Shown here in pieces: positions 1 through 9,381 of a stretch of 64,000 nucleotides of DNA (position 1 is the stretch's first letter; the number at the start of each line of letters is the position of its first letter). Both the position numbers and the translations under genes were made by a program. This DNA comes from Martelella sp. NC20 (GTDB lineage: Bacteria; Pseudomonadota; Alphaproteobacteria; Rhizobiales; Rhizobiaceae), in contig NZ_CP054861.1 in NCBI RefSeq assembly GCF_013459645.1, positions 2,282,001 through 2,346,000 of the forward strand, written 5' to 3'. The notes below the pieces were generated by a model. It was not told where the DNA came from, searched no databases, and worked only from the letters and a program-made list of their open reading frames with translations.

Positions 1-929
1 GCGCTCTGGACCGGGCCAGGGTTGACGCCATCGAAATCACCCATGGCGACGGTCTGGCGGGCTCGACCTTCAATTACGGCTTTGGCCGTCACGACGATGT
101 TGAATGGATCGCCGCGGTCGCCGAAGTGTGCGAACATGCCGCTGTCACCGTCCTGCTGCTGCCCGGCATCGGAACCGTGCATGAGCTTGAGCAAGCCCAT
201 CAGGCCGGCGCGCGCTCGGTGCGTGTCGCGACCCATTGCACCGAGGCGGATGTCTCGCGCCAGCATATCGAGGCGGCGCGCGCGCTCGGCATGGATACCG
301 TCGGTTTCCTGATGATGGCGCATATGGCCGACCCGGCAAAGCTTGCCGAGCAGGCAAGGCTGATGGAAAGCTATGGTGCGGAATGCGTCTATGTGACCGA
401 TTCCGCCGGTGCGCTGCTGCCGGATCAGTATCGCGAACGGGTTATGGCGTTGCGTGAAGCGCTGAAGCCTGAAACCGAAGTTGGCGTCCACACCCATCAC
501 AATCTGGCGCTGGGCATTGCCAACGCCGTCGCCGGTATCGAGGCGGGCGCCGTCCGTGTCGATGCCTCGCTTGCGGGCATGGGCGCAGGAGCCGGCAATG
601 CGCCGCTTGAAGTGCTGATCGCCGTTTTGAACCGCATGGAGGTCGACACGGGTTGCGATCTGTTCGCGCTGATGGATGCCGCCGACGATCTGGTGCGCCC
701 GTTGCAGGAACGCCCGGTGCGCGTCGATCGCGAAAGCCTGTCGCTTGGCTATGCAGGCGTCTATTCCAGCTTCCTGCGGCATGCCGAGAACGCCTCCAAG
801 AACTACGGCGTCGATGCGCGCGACATACTGATCGAGCTCGGAGAACGCCGGATGATCGGCGGTCAGGAAGACATGATCGTCGATGTCGCTCTGGATATGC
901 TCGAAACGCGCCGGAAACGCCCGGCCTGA
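1..929 (+). CDS. 4-hydroxy-2-oxovalerate aldolase (5' truncated by window edge)
   Basis: Class II pyruvate aldolase that cleaves 4-hydroxy-2-oxoacids to pyruvate and an aldehyde, usually the last step of aromatic meta-cleavage pathways, where it channels acetaldehyde to an acylating dehydrogenase. The open frame runs from base 3 without a stop. It reads through [18 protein letters not shown] (the HGDG metal/substrate segment of DmpG/BphI/MhpE) and later [11 protein letters not shown] and [16 protein letters not shown], where the HxH pair ligates the divalent metal. The C-terminal communication domain ([38 protein letters not shown]) is typical of the family, quoted here in fragments: [16 protein letters not shown] then the GGQEDMI end. 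About 308 residues are present, so only some 30-40 N-terminal residues are missing. The partner dehydrogenase is not in the window. Confidence 0.9.
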   Translation, partial: ALDRARVDAIEITHGDGLAGSTFNYGFGRHDDVEWIAAVAEVCEHAAVTVLLLPGIGTVHELEQAHQAGARSVRVATHCTEADVSRQHIEAARALGMDTVGFLMMAHMADPAKLAEQARLMESYGAECVYVTDSAGALLPDQYRERVMALREALKPETEVGVHTHHNLALGIANAVAGIEAGAVRVDASLAGMGAGAGNAPLEVLIAVLNRMEVDTGCDLFALMDAADDLVRPLQERPVRVDRESLSLGYAGVYSSFLRHAENASKNYGVDARDILIELGERRMIGGQEDMIVDVALDMLETRRKRPA

Positions 930-1261
930 CAGCTTATTGTCAACAAGCCCCACTGAAAACCCGAAACACACATTCAGGGTGATCGCGGCATCTTGAGAGG
1001 AAATTCACCATTTTGTCTCGCTCGGACGAGAGCATGACACTATCATTTTTGGCGACGCTTACCATCGTAGCGCTGCCAAAAATGATGCTGCGGTAGTATC
1101 GGAAGGTCATCAGATTACCGAGGTTGACACTGCCCCCGAGCCTGTGCGGCGGCGACATGACGGCGAGCCCGACAATCGGTAAAACCGGTGCCGGGCGATG
1201 TCAGGTTCCAGGTTTCCTGCCAGCCGGTCAAAGGTCCTTGGTGTAAATGTCGCATACCGGG
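930..1261. other. Intergenic stretch without a convincing gene
   Basis: About 330 bases between the aldolase stop and the stop of the MarR gene. A 72-codon frame on the minus strand (940-1158) has no recognisable start context or family. It holds the dyad CATTTTTGGC / GCCAAAAATG (about 1044-1053 and 1074-1083), which could form a stem-loop downstream of the aldolase gene or be an old mobile-element end. No function is assigned. Confidence 0.4.
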
Positions 1262-1801
1262 TCAGGAAAGGCGATGAGTTTTCGAAGCACCCTGTGGCCC
1301 GGGCTGGACAGGAGTTGCATACCGAGCATCAGCGCCACTGGCGGCTTGAAGGGCTTGAGTGAGAAGCGATTCCAGCATTTCCAGCTTTTGAGAGCCGAGT
1401 GCTCCGGATAGCGTGTCGCTTAGCTGATCATGGATATCCGAGAGCGCTTCATACGTCGTCAGCCCCTTGTTCGAAATGAACACCAGAACCTTGCGGCGAT
1501 CGCGTGGGTCGGGTCCGCGATACACATCCGCCGATGCGACCATTCTGTCGATCAGTTTCGTAAGTGTCGGGGAATCCATAAATACGCGGGTCGCCAGGGT
1601 CCCCATGGATATGCCGTTTGAATCGTTTAAGGCCGTCAGGACGCGGAATTGCTCTATGGACAGGGAGCGCTGCTTTAACTGTACCTCGGCGTTGCGTTCG
1701 AGGGCCTGATTAACGCAGCATATCAGATCAGGTATGCGCAAAGCTGTGTGCCTCCCCGGCAAATTTGATTTTTCAATATTTTCTCTGATGTATAATTTCA
1801 T
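1262..1801 (-). CDS. MarR-family transcriptional regulator
   Basis: Predicted 179-residue winged-helix regulator, divergent from the AmiC-like gene. The frame is open much further upstream (to 2389), but that part overlaps the divergent gene and looks non-coding, so the ATG at 1801 (MKLYIRENIEKSNLPG) is chosen. The DNA-binding core is visible: an LSIEQFRVLTALN helix, SMGTLATRVFMDSPTLTKLIDRM as recognition region (in two parts SMGTLATRVF and MDSPTLTKLIDRM), then the wing RGPDPRDRRKVLVFIS with the conserved DxRDRR motif. A C-terminal dimerisation helix follows. Position next to an amide transport and hydrolysis operon suggests local control, possibly through the dyad at 3050-3086; this is inference. 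Confidence 0.85.
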   Translation of the reverse strand: MKLYIRENIEKSNLPGRHTALRIPDLICCVNQALERNAEVQLKQRSLSIEQFRVLTALNDSNGISMGTLATRVFMDSPTLTKLIDRMVASADVYRGPDPRDRRKVLVFISNKGLTTYEALSDIHDQLSDTLSGALGSQKLEMLESLLTQALQAASGADARYATPVQPGPQGASKTHRLS

Positions 1802-1996
1802 ACCGCCCGGAATCAAGCAATATCGACCTTCCCGTGCAAAATATAAATGCATTGGCATGACGGAGCTGCCGTCAAAATAAGCACGGTCGTGAGAGGCGGC
1901 GTGAAATACCGAACGGTAGAACAGATTCCGAAAATTGGTATGTGAATTGCATGTGGATATCGTCGGACGGTGTTCTTCCGCGGCGGAGGTCGGTTG
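1802..1996. promoter_or_regulatory. Divergent promoter region between MarR and AmiC-like genes
   Basis: A 195-base AT-richer gap separating two divergent starts. A good ribosome-binding site (CGGAGGT, 1984-1990) precedes the plus-strand ATG at 1997. No clear -35/-10 pair can be assigned by eye. Confidence 0.45.
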
Positions 1997-3046
1997 ATGC
2001 GCAATATCAGGATCGGTTTGCTCATCGCTCAGGAGGGCTCTGCTGGCTTGTGGGCCCCGTCGGGTGTGGCTTGCGCGCGCCTTGCCGTTGACGAGATAAA
2101 CCGAGACAGCGGCATACTCCACCGTGACGTCGAACTTGTGGTGGTCAACGCCGGACCGGATGCGCAAACCGGTGCCAAGGCCGCAGCAGATGCTATTTTC
2201 GAGCATGGGGTCGATAGCATCGTCGGCATGATTCCGAGCTATGCAAGGCCACCGATCGCTCAACTGACCGACAACCGCGTTCCATTTGTCTACACGCCGC
2301 AGTATGAGGGCTTCGCAGCCGAGCGGGATGTTATGACGACGGGAGAGACCGCCGAAGAACTGATGCGGCCGGCATTGGAGTGGTTGCATGCTCAGCGCGG
2401 CGCAAAGCGGTTCTTCCTTTGTGGCAATGACTATGTATGGCCGCGTTTCAGCCTGCGCGTGGCCCGCAAACTTATTCAGTCAATGGGGGGCATCGTCACC
2501 GGGGAGATGTTCGTTCCGGTCGGCGTTCCCGATTACGACCGGATCATCGAAAAGATCAAGGCAACGAAATCCGATGCGGTTCTCCCTTATTTCCTTGGTT
2601 CCGACGGTATCACGTTCAACCGGGCCTTCTGCGCTGCGGGCCTCTCCTCCAAGGTGCTGCGGTTTTCTTCGGCGATTGATGAAACGATTGTATACGGACT
2701 GGATGAGGATGAGACGGAGAATATGCTCGTCTCATCTGGCTATTTCTCCTCAATCCGCTCTTCAAACAACGGTGCCTTCCTCGAGCGTTATCATATGGCG
2801 CTTGGTGAAAGCCCGCCGCCGGTCAATGCGTTTGGTCAATCCTGTTATGAGGGAATTTATTCCCTGGCGGCGATGGCTCAGGAGGCCGGTAGTTTCGATA
2901 TACGTGAACTGAAACGCTATTTCGGGCGCATACCGCAGCCGCGTACTGCACGCGGAGCGGAGGCCAGGCCTGCTGTCGGGAGCCGTCATCCTGTCCATCT
3001 TGCTGAGGTCGACGGTTACGATTTCAGGATTCTGAACACGCGCTGA
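1997..3046 (+). CDS. AmiC-like periplasmic-binding-fold protein without signal peptide
   Basis: A 349-residue Peripla_BP family protein of the amide/urea/branched-chain type (IGLLIAQEGSAGLWAPSGVACARLAVDEIN is the typical first lobe, seen as IGLLIAQEGSAGLW then ACARLAVDEIN). The chosen ATG follows CGGAGGT. The protein begins MRNIRIGLL with no signal peptide, although the next gene encodes a clear exported binding protein. In Pseudomonas the homologous AmiC is a cytoplasmic amide sensor that controls the antiterminator AmiR. No ANTAR protein is seen here, so if this is a sensor its partner may be the MarR protein or an unlinked factor. A normal transporter role is less likely because export is lacking. 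Confidence 0.75.
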   Translation: MRNIRIGLLIAQEGSAGLWAPSGVACARLAVDEINRDSGILHRDVELVVVNAGPDAQTGAKAAADAIFEHGVDSIVGMIPSYARPPIAQLTDNRVPFVYTPQYEGFAAERDVMTTGETAEELMRPALEWLHAQRGAKRFFLCGNDYVWPRFSLRVARKLIQSMGGIVTGEMFVPVGVPDYDRIIEKIKATKSDAVLPYFLGSDGITFNRAFCAAGLSSKVLRFSSAIDETIVYGLDEDETENMLVSSGYFSSIRSSNNGAFLERYHMALGESPPPVNAFGQSCYEGIYSLAAMAQEAGSFDIRELKRYFGRIPQPRTARGAEARPAVGSRHPVHLAEVDGYDFRILNTR

Positions 3047-3049
3047 TTT

Positions 3050-3086
3050 TTTAGTTGAATTTTCAAATATTGTATATTTAACTAAA
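3050..3086. promoter_or_regulatory. Inverted repeat ahead of the amide transporter operon
   Basis: TTTAGTTGAAT (3050-3060) and ATTTAACTAAA (3076-3086) are inverted copies matching at 10 of 11 positions around a 15-base AT-rich spacer, 33 bases before the transporter start. No T-run follows the stem, so an operator is more likely than a terminator. Candidate site for the MarR regulator. Confidence 0.4.
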
Positions 3087-3118
3087 TCCACTGAAATCAA
3101 AATCAGGGGAACACACGC

Positions 3119-4357
3119 ATGAAAATCTCTCGACGCCGCCTTCTTCAGCAATCGGCCATCGCATCCGCATCCCTCCTTGCCGCTCCGGCGATCCTCAACA
3201 GAAGCGCATTTGCAGCGGATCAGCCGATCAAGGTCGGGAGTCTGCATGACCTTTCAGGCCCCTTGGCTGCGTCCGGCGAGCCGATGGTCTATGCGCTGGA
3301 TCTGGCTGTGAACGAGATCAACGCTGCCGGTGGGCTCCTGGGGCGTCCGCTCGAAATCGTTCAGTATGACACTCAGTCGAACATTCAGATGTATTCGCAA
3401 TATGCTCAGCAGCTGGCGCTGAAGGACAAGGTTGCCGTTGTCCATGGCGGCATCACATCGGCGTCGCGCGAAGCCATCCGGCCGATTTTCGACCGGTTCA
3501 AGGTGCTCTATTTCTATAATGTGCTTTACGAGGGTGGGGTTTGCGATCGGGATATCTTCTGTACGGGAACGACACCGGCGCAGACTGTTGAAAAGCTGGT
3601 GCCCTACGCGATGAACAAGACCGGCAAAAAGGCTTACATTCTGGCAGCCGACTACAACTACGGCCAGATTACCGCGAAGTGGATGACAAAATTTGCCCAG
3701 GATTATGGCGGTGAGATTGTCGCGACCGACTTCTTCCCCCTCGATGTGACCAATTTCGGCCCGACGATCTCCAAGATTCAGGCAGCCAAGCCTGACCTGA
3801 TCCTTTCGGCGCTCGTTGGCGGCAACCACACCGCGTTCTATCGCCAATGGACGTCGGCGGGCATGAAGGATGAAATCCCGATTGCATCAACCACATTCGG
3901 TCTCGTCAACGAGCCGGAAACGCTCGATGCTGCGGAAAGCAACGGCATCATGGGATGCTATGGTTATTTCGAGGAACTCGATACGCCGGCCAGCAAGAGT
4001 TTCGTTTCCAAGATCCGCGAAGCGCACCCGGGTTCGCCTTATATCAGCGAGATGGCCGCGACGACTTATGAAGGGGTCTATCTTTGGGCGGAAGCCGTCA
4101 AGCAGGCGGCTGCAATCGACCAGATGAAAGTCATCGAAGCGCTTGAAACCGGCCTCAGCTTCGATGGTCCGACCGGCAAGGTGACCATTGATCGCGCCAC
4201 CCACCATACGATCCGCAATACTTATCTCGCCGAGGTCGAGGATCGGAATTGGGATGTGCTGGAAATTTTCCCCGATGTGATTCCGAGCGATACCGCCCAG
4301 GTCTGCAATCTCATCGACAACCCCACTGACAACAAGCAATACGTCATAAACCTTTGA
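3119..4357 (+). CDS. Amide/urea/branched-chain-type ABC transporter substrate-binding protein
   Basis: A 412-residue binding protein with a twin-arginine-like leader (MKISRRRLLQQSAIASASLL, then cleavage near AFAADQ). This suggests folded export by the Tat route, as for UrtA proteins. The mature part starts IKVGSLHDLSGPLAASGEP and continues as a two-lobed Peripla_BP_5/6 fold, with CDRDIFCTGTTPAQ and YNYGQITAKWM segments typical of UrtA/FmdD-like proteins. It is the first gene of a tight SBP-permease-permease-ATPase-ATPase set followed by an amidase. Substrate inferred as a short amide or urea-like compound; the sequence alone does not decide which. Confidence 0.85.
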   Translation: MKISRRRLLQQSAIASASLLAAPAILNRSAFAADQPIKVGSLHDLSGPLAASGEPMVYALDLAVNEINAAGGLLGRPLEIVQYDTQSNIQMYSQYAQQLALKDKVAVVHGGITSASREAIRPIFDRFKVLYFYNVLYEGGVCDRDIFCTGTTPAQTVEKLVPYAMNKTGKKAYILAADYNYGQITAKWMTKFAQDYGGEIVATDFFPLDVTNFGPTISKIQAAKPDLILSALVGGNHTAFYRQWTSAGMKDEIPIASTTFGLVNEPETLDAAESNGIMGCYGYFEELDTPASKSFVSKIREAHPGSPYISEMAATTYEGVYLWAEAVKQAAAIDQMKVIEALETGLSFDGPTGKVTIDRATHHTIRNTYLAEVEDRNWDVLEIFPDVIPSDTAQVCNLIDNPTDNKQYVINL

Positions 4358-4423
4358 TGCGCAGCCGCCGGCGGGGCTGACCTGCCGGCCACTTCCTGTA
4401 CCCGCATCCCAAAAAGGTTCGTC

Positions 4424-5290
4424 ATGGATATTTATGTCATTCTGCTGCTTGACGTTGTAAACGGTGCGTCGTCGCTGTTTCTGCTTTGCCTCGGCCTGGC
4501 GGTCATTTTCGGCATGATGAAGATCATCAACCTGGCGCATGGTGAATTCATCATGCTCGGCGCCTATGCAACAGTCATTTCGGCCAATGCCGGCGTCAAT
4601 GTCTGGATCGCAATGCTGGTGATCGCACCAGTCTTCGTCGGTATTTTCGGCCTGATCGTCGAGCGGTGCCTGATCCGGTTTCTTTATGGCCGGCTTGTCG
4701 ACTCAATGCTTGCCACATGGGGGCTCAGCCTCCTGATCGTCGGCGTCGTAACGACGATTTTCGGCAATACCCAAAAGGGTATCGCAACGCCGCTTGGCGG
4801 CTTCACGATTGGTGAATACCGGTCCAGCTATTACACATTATTGCTATTTTTTATGGCGTTGTTGCTGATGGCCATCGTCTATGCGGTGATGCGCTACACC
4901 CGGTTCGGCCTGATCGCGCGTGCGACCATGCAAAACCCATCCATGGCCAGCACGCTCGGTGTCAATCCGGCCTATGTCTACATGGGAACATTTGCCGCCG
5001 GCTCGGCGATTTCCGGCCTCGCGGGCGGCCTCCTTGCTCCGGTTTCCGGGATTACGCCTGTGATGGGTGGCGCCTATATCGCAAAAGCCTTCATAACTGT
5101 CGTCGGCGGCGGAGCGGCAATCCTTTCCGGAACTCTGTCTGCGTCCGCCCTGTTCGGCTCGATCAACCAGATCGGTGCCTATTTCACGACGCCTGTTTAT
5201 GGCGAGGTGATCGTGTTTACGGCTGCGATCATTCTCATTCGACTTCTGCCACAAGGTATCTCGGGCCGCTTCTTCAGGGGGAGGCTTTGA
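4424..5290 (+). CDS. Branched-chain/urea/amide-type ABC permease (LivH/UrtB-like)
   Basis: A 288-residue integral membrane protein with about eight hydrophobic segments. Family signatures include GLAVIFGMMKIINLAHGEF near residues 24-42 (NLAHGEF is diagnostic for LivH/UrtB) and a C-terminal FGSINQIGAYFTTPVYGEV. Its stop overlaps the start of the second permease (TGATG), indicating translational coupling. It forms the channel with the next protein. Confidence 0.9.
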   Translation: MDIYVILLLDVVNGASSLFLLCLGLAVIFGMMKIINLAHGEFIMLGAYATVISANAGVNVWIAMLVIAPVFVGIFGLIVERCLIRFLYGRLVDSMLATWGLSLLIVGVVTTIFGNTQKGIATPLGGFTIGEYRSSYYTLLLFFMALLLMAIVYAVMRYTRFGLIARATMQNPSMASTLGVNPAYVYMGTFAAGSAISGLAGGLLAPVSGITPVMGGAYIAKAFITVVGGGAAILSGTLSASALFGSINQIGAYFTTPVYGEVIVFTAAIILIRLLPQGISGRFFRGRL

Positions 5291-6342
5291 TGGCCAGACG
5301 CTTCAGCAAGAGTTTTGCCGTCCAGTCGACTGCCGTCGCACTCGCAATCACTGCGATTGCCATTGCGCCGATCCTGGTTGAAATCTTCACCCTGATGCAG
5401 TTCACTCTGTTTGCCGCGATGGCTATCCTTTCCCTCAGCCTCGCCTTTATCTGGGGCTTTGGCGGTATATTGTGCTTTGGCCAGACTTCGTTTTTCGGCC
5501 TTGGCGCCTATGCCTATGCGATTGCTGCAATCAATTTTCAAAATTCGACGCCTGGCCTGTTCTTTGCCCTTGCCGTGCCGTCATTCTTCGCGCTGATCCT
5601 TGGATATTTCGTGTTTTACGGCCGCATTTCGGATGTCTATCTGGGGGTAATCACACTTACCGTAACGCTGATCCTGTTTAATATCGTCAACTCCACTTCG
5701 GGGGAGCAGTACAGGATCGGAAACGCGTTGATCGGCGGCTTCAACGGGATTCCAGCCGTTCCGACGCTCAACTGGTTTGGCGCCGGCGCACGGCCGCTGA
5801 CGCTGGAACAGTCCTGGTGGGTGACCGGCGGCGCTCTTCTGGCGACATATCTCGGGATGCGGGCGCTGCTGGCCAGCACATTCGGGCGGATCGTCGTCGC
5901 GGTTCGGGAAAATGAGACCCGTGCGTCCCTGCTCGGTTACGATCCGCGTGCGATCAAGCTGGTGACGTTCGTCATTGGTAGTGCCGTTGCCGGTCTTGCC
6001 GGCGCGTTCTATGTCAATTGGGGGGCTTTCGTCTCTCCGACGATATTCTCGTTGTCGCTTTCGGCGGAAATCATCATCTGGATCACTGTTGGCGGAATGG
6101 GAACCCTGCTCGGCCCTATCATCGGCAGTGTGCTGATCGAATATCTGGTCTCAAAAATCGGTTCGCAGCAGGCGTTGAATTCCAACCTCGTTCTAGGGGC
6201 GATCCTGGTTGGTTTCGTCCTGTTGCTGCCGAAGGGCATCGTTCCGGCGGTCCGGGATCTGGCCAGCGGTTTGGGCGCGAGATCGAAGAAAGAAAAAGCT
6301 GAGCCGCAAGCGCCAGCAGCCCAGCCGGTAGGAGCGGAGTAG
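5290..6342 (+). CDS. Branched-chain/urea/amide-type ABC permease (LivM/UrtC-like)
   Basis: A 350-residue membrane protein, the heterodimer partner of the preceding permease. Signatures are GFGGILCFGQTSFFGLGAYA (FGQTSFFGLGAYA is the LivM motif) and the late GGMGTLLGPIIGSVLIE. A TTG codon directly precedes the ATG, but the ATG at 5290, overlapping the previous stop by one base, is preferred. The charged, Ala-rich C-terminus (KKEKAEPQAPAAQP) is cytoplasmic. The next gene starts immediately after the stop. Confidence 0.9.
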   Translation: MARRFSKSFAVQSTAVALAITAIAIAPILVEIFTLMQFTLFAAMAILSLSLAFIWGFGGILCFGQTSFFGLGAYAYAIAAINFQNSTPGLFFALAVPSFFALILGYFVFYGRISDVYLGVITLTVTLILFNIVNSTSGEQYRIGNALIGGFNGIPAVPTLNWFGAGARPLTLEQSWWVTGGALLATYLGMRALLASTFGRIVVAVRENETRASLLGYDPRAIKLVTFVIGSAVAGLAGAFYVNWGAFVSPTIFSLSLSAEIIIWITVGGMGTLLGPIIGSVLIEYLVSKIGSQQALNSNLVLGAILVGFVLLLPKGIVPAVRDLASGLGARSKKEKAEPQAPAAQPVGAE

Positions 6343-7071
6343 ATGGCAGAACTCGTTCCACTCCTGAAGACTGAACACCTGACCATGCGTTTCGGCGGCG
6401 TTGTCGCCAATGACGATATCAACTTCACCCTTGATGAAATGGAGCTGCGTTGCCTGATCGGGCCGAATGGCGCTGGCAAGAGCACATTCTTCAAGTCACT
6501 GACCGGCCAGCAAAAACCGACCTCCGGGACGATTGCTTTTCGCGGTCAGGCCATTGCCGGCAGGCTGCCGCATGAAATCGCCCGAATGGGGATCGGCATC
6601 AAGACCCAGGTTCCCAATGTATTCAACGCGCTCTCCGTGCGCGAGAATATCTGGCTAGCGGCCCGGCGCAAGGCCGTGCCATCGAAGCTCTCCTTTGCTG
6701 TTGACGATGTCTTGAGCCTCATCCGGCTCGAAACCATGGCTGACAAGACAGTCGATACGCTGTCTCACGGGCAACGTCAGTGGGTCGAGATCGGTATGGT
6801 TCTGGCCGGAGAGCCGGAACTCATCCTGCTGGATGAACCGGCAGCAGGGATGACGGATGAAGAAACCGCGCTGACGGCAAAGATCATTCGCGACATCAAC
6901 CAGTCTCGCGCCATCATCGTCGTCGAACACGATATGGAATTCATCAAACAGATCGCGAAGAAAGTGACGGTGTTTCATCAGGGGCGCGTGCTCATGGAAG
7001 ACACGATTGATCGCGTTCTGGCCGATCAGCGGGTTCGCGATGTCTATCTTGGCAAGAAGGAGGTTGCCTGA
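6343..7071 (+). CDS. ABC transporter ATPase, LivG/UrtD-like
   Basis: A 242-residue nucleotide-binding subunit. Walker A is GPNGAGKSTF (residues about 43-52), the signature loop is LSHGQRQWVEIGM (LSHGQRQW is characteristic of UrtD-type ATPases) and Walker B is LILLDEPAAGMT. The H-loop is VVEHDMEF. A ribosome-binding site (GGAGCGGAG) lies across the end of the upstream gene. It energises the two permeases together with the following ATPase. Confidence 0.92.
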   Translation: MAELVPLLKTEHLTMRFGGVVANDDINFTLDEMELRCLIGPNGAGKSTFFKSLTGQQKPTSGTIAFRGQAIAGRLPHEIARMGIGIKTQVPNVFNALSVRENIWLAARRKAVPSKLSFAVDDVLSLIRLETMADKTVDTLSHGQRQWVEIGMVLAGEPELILLDEPAAGMTDEETALTAKIIRDINQSRAIIVVEHDMEFIKQIAKKVTVFHQGRVLMEDTIDRVLADQRVRDVYLGKKEVA

Positions 7072-7769
7072 TGAGCGATTTTCTCGACGTTACAGATTTG
7101 CGCTCCGGTTATGGGCGAATTCCGATTCTGGCGGGCGTCAGCCTCAGCATGCAGGAAGGCGAATATCTCGGTATTCTCGGCCATAACGGCATGGGCAAGA
7201 CGACGTTGATGCGCACACTGATGGGACATCTTCCGACGACCGGCGGCCGGGTGACCTTCCTGGAGCGCGATATTACCGCTGCCAAGCCCCATGAGCGGGC
7301 AAGAAACGGCCTCGGCCTCGTTCCTCAGGGACGGGAAATCTTCCCGACACTCAGTGTGCTGGAAAATCTCCGTATGGGTCTCGCGGCCGCGCCCAGGGAA
7401 GATCAGACCGTTATTGATGCCGTTCTTGAAGACTTCCCCCGGCTGAAGCGATTGCTTGATCGCCGTGGAGGCGCGCTTTCCGGTGGCGAACAGCAGCTTC
7501 TGTCCCTGGCGCGCTGCCTTTGCACCAAACCGCGCCTGATTTTACTGGATGAGCCGACGGAAGGCATCCAGCCGTCGATTATCGAGGAGATCATCGAGAC
7601 TCTGCTGGCGCTCAAGAGCCGTTGGGGGCTTTCACTGATCGTCGTGGAGCAGAATCTGGAATTCATCACCTCGTTGTCGGATCGCGTCCTTAACATTCAG
7701 AAGGGCCGGATTACCGGTGAACTCGACAGGGACCGGATACACGCCGGAGACTATGAAATGTTGATCTAG
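7071..7769 (+). CDS. ABC transporter ATPase, LivF/UrtE-like
   Basis: A 232-residue second ATPase overlapping the previous gene by one base. Walker A is GHNGMGKTTLM, the Q-loop region GLGLVPQGREIFP is the LivF/UrtE hallmark, the signature is LSGGEQQLLSLARCL, and Walker B is LILLDEPTEGIQPS. The TEGIQPSI motif is more typical of urea/amide-type than leucine-type ATPases, which supports an amide role together with the downstream amidase. Confidence 0.92.
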   Translation: MSDFLDVTDLRSGYGRIPILAGVSLSMQEGEYLGILGHNGMGKTTLMRTLMGHLPTTGGRVTFLERDITAAKPHERARNGLGLVPQGREIFPTLSVLENLRMGLAAAPREDQTVIDAVLEDFPRLKRLLDRRGGALSGGEQQLLSLARCLCTKPRLILLDEPTEGIQPSIIEEIIETLLALKSRWGLSLIVVEQNLEFITSLSDRVLNIQKGRITGELDRDRIHAGDYEMLI

Positions 7770-7866
7770 CCGTCGGTCTTACGCCTTGTCGGAAAGTCTC
7801 CGGCAAGCAGATCAAACCCAAAATTTCGTTTTTCTTGAATCTTGTTCTCACAGGAAAGGATGACTC

Positions 7867-9381
7867 ATGTCTATTACCCGCCCAACACCAGCCGATGTCG
7901 TAGAGCTTGCATCGCAGCTTCACATCAAGATGTCACTTGAGGAGGCCGCGGAATACCAGTCGTTGATGGGCGGCATGTTCGATGCATACGACGTCATCGA
8001 CGCCCTGCCGAACCCGACACCTCCGGTTCTTTATCCCCGCACGCCGGGAGCCAAGCCCTCACCGGAAGAAAACCAGTACGGCGCCTGGGCAATCAAGAGC
8101 GAGGTGAAGGGCGCGGCAGAGGGAAAGCTTGCCGGAAAAACGGTTGTGCTGAAAGATAATGTGGCCCTTGCCGGTGTGCCGATGATGAACGGCTCGACGA
8201 CGCTTGAGGGATTTATCCCGGTGGCCGATGCAACGATTGTGACACGCATGCTCGATGCCGGTGCGACCATTGCCGGCAAGGCCGTTTGCGAACAGTTCTG
8301 CCTTTCGGGCGGTAGCCACACATCCGATCCGGGCCCTGTTCATAACCCTTACCGTCACGGCTATTCAGCCGGAGGTTCGTCATCTGGCAGCGCCGCGCTG
8401 GTTTCTGCAGGCGAAGTCGATATGGCAATCGGCGGAGATCAGGGCGGATCGATCCGTATCCCCTCATCTTATTGCGGTACCTACGGCATGAAGCCGACCC
8501 ATGGCCTGGTGCCCTATACCGGTGTCATGCCGATCGAAGCTACGATCGATCACACCGGTCCGATTACCGGAAATGTCGCCGATAACGCTTTGTTGCTGGA
8601 GGTTCTGGCTGGTGCCGACGGGCTTGATCCGCGCCAGTATGCTCCACAGGTTTCCGCTTACACTGAAGCGCTGGGCAAGGGCGTGAAGGGCATGAAGATC
8701 GGTTTGTTGAAGGAAGGCTTTGCGGTGCCGAACCTTCAGGACGGCGTCAATGAGAAAGTGCGCGCCGGTGCTGATCGGTTTGCCGCTCTTGGTGCCGATA
8801 TCTCCGAAGTTTCGATCCCTGAGCATGATATTGCGCTGGCCGCCTGGAACCCGATCACGCTGGAAGGCTTTGTCGCCCAGATGATGCATGGCAATGGCAT
8901 GGGCTTCAACTGGAAGGGGCTTTATGATGTCGGGCTTCTGGACGCACATTCGGCATGGCGGAACAAGGCGGACGACCTTTCGGAGACGATGAAGCTGACC
9001 ATGCTCGTCGGTCAGTGGGGTCTTTCGCACTACCGTGGTCGCTATTACGCGAAGGCGCGCAATATCGCAATCGCGGCCAAGGCTGCCTATGACCGTGTCT
9101 TCGGCGAATATGATCTCCTGCTGATGCCGACGCTTCCCTGCGTGGCAACGCCGATCCCTGGCAAGGACGCGTCGCTGGAAGAGATCGTCACCCGCGCTTT
9201 TGAAATGACGGCAACGACCAGCCCGTTCGATGTAACCGGTCATCCCGCAATGTCCATTCCCTGTGGTCTTTCCGATGGTCTTCCTGTTGGCCTGATGCTG
9301 ATCGGCAAGGACTATGCCGAAACGACGATCTATCAGGCCGCAAGCGCTTTTGAAGCCGAGGGCGACTGGAAAAATTTCTGA
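7867..9381 (+). CDS. Amidase-signature family amidase
   Basis: A 504-residue cytoplasmic amidase hydrolysing an amide to acid and ammonia. The Ser-cisSer-Lys triad context is present: [18 protein letters not shown] supplies the Lys, [15 protein letters not shown] the cis-Ser, and [16 protein letters not shown] the nucleophile. C-terminal [15 protein letters not shown] and [20 protein letters not shown] are also typical. It lies 97 bases after the transporter ATPase and shares a base with the next gene, so import and hydrolysis are likely co-expressed. The exact substrate is unknown. Confidence 0.9.
   Translation: MSITRPTPADVVELASQLHIKMSLEEAAEYQSLMGGMFDAYDVIDALPNPTPPVLYPRTPGAKPSPEENQYGAWAIKSEVKGAAEGKLAGKTVVLKDNVALAGVPMMNGSTTLEGFIPVADATIVTRMLDAGATIAGKAVCEQFCLSGGSHTSDPGPVHNPYRHGYSAGGSSSGSAALVSAGEVDMAIGGDQGGSIRIPSSYCGTYGMKPTHGLVPYTGVMPIEATIDHTGPITGNVADNALLLEVLAGADGLDPRQYAPQVSAYTEALGKGVKGMKIGLLKEGFAVPNLQDGVNEKVRAGADRFAALGADISEVSIPEHDIALAAWNPITLEGFVAQMMHGNGMGFNWKGLYDVGLLDAHSAWRNKADDLSETMKLTMLVGQWGLSHYRGRYYAKARNIAIAAKAAYDRVFGEYDLLLMPTLPCVATPIPGKDASLEEIVTRAFEMTATTSPFDVTGHPAMSIPCGLSDGLPVGLMLIGKDYAETTIYQAASAFEAEGDWKNF

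Noticed and set aside
1802..2389. N-terminal extension of the MarR frame to 375 codons
   Set aside because: Overlaps the divergent AmiC-like gene for 390 bases and carries no domain; the ATG at 1801 gives a normal-length MarR protein.
3119..7769. Assignment of the importer as a urea transporter (UrtABCDE)
   Set aside because: No urease genes are near; the adjacent amidase and AmiC-like protein fit an amide better, so only family-level names are given.
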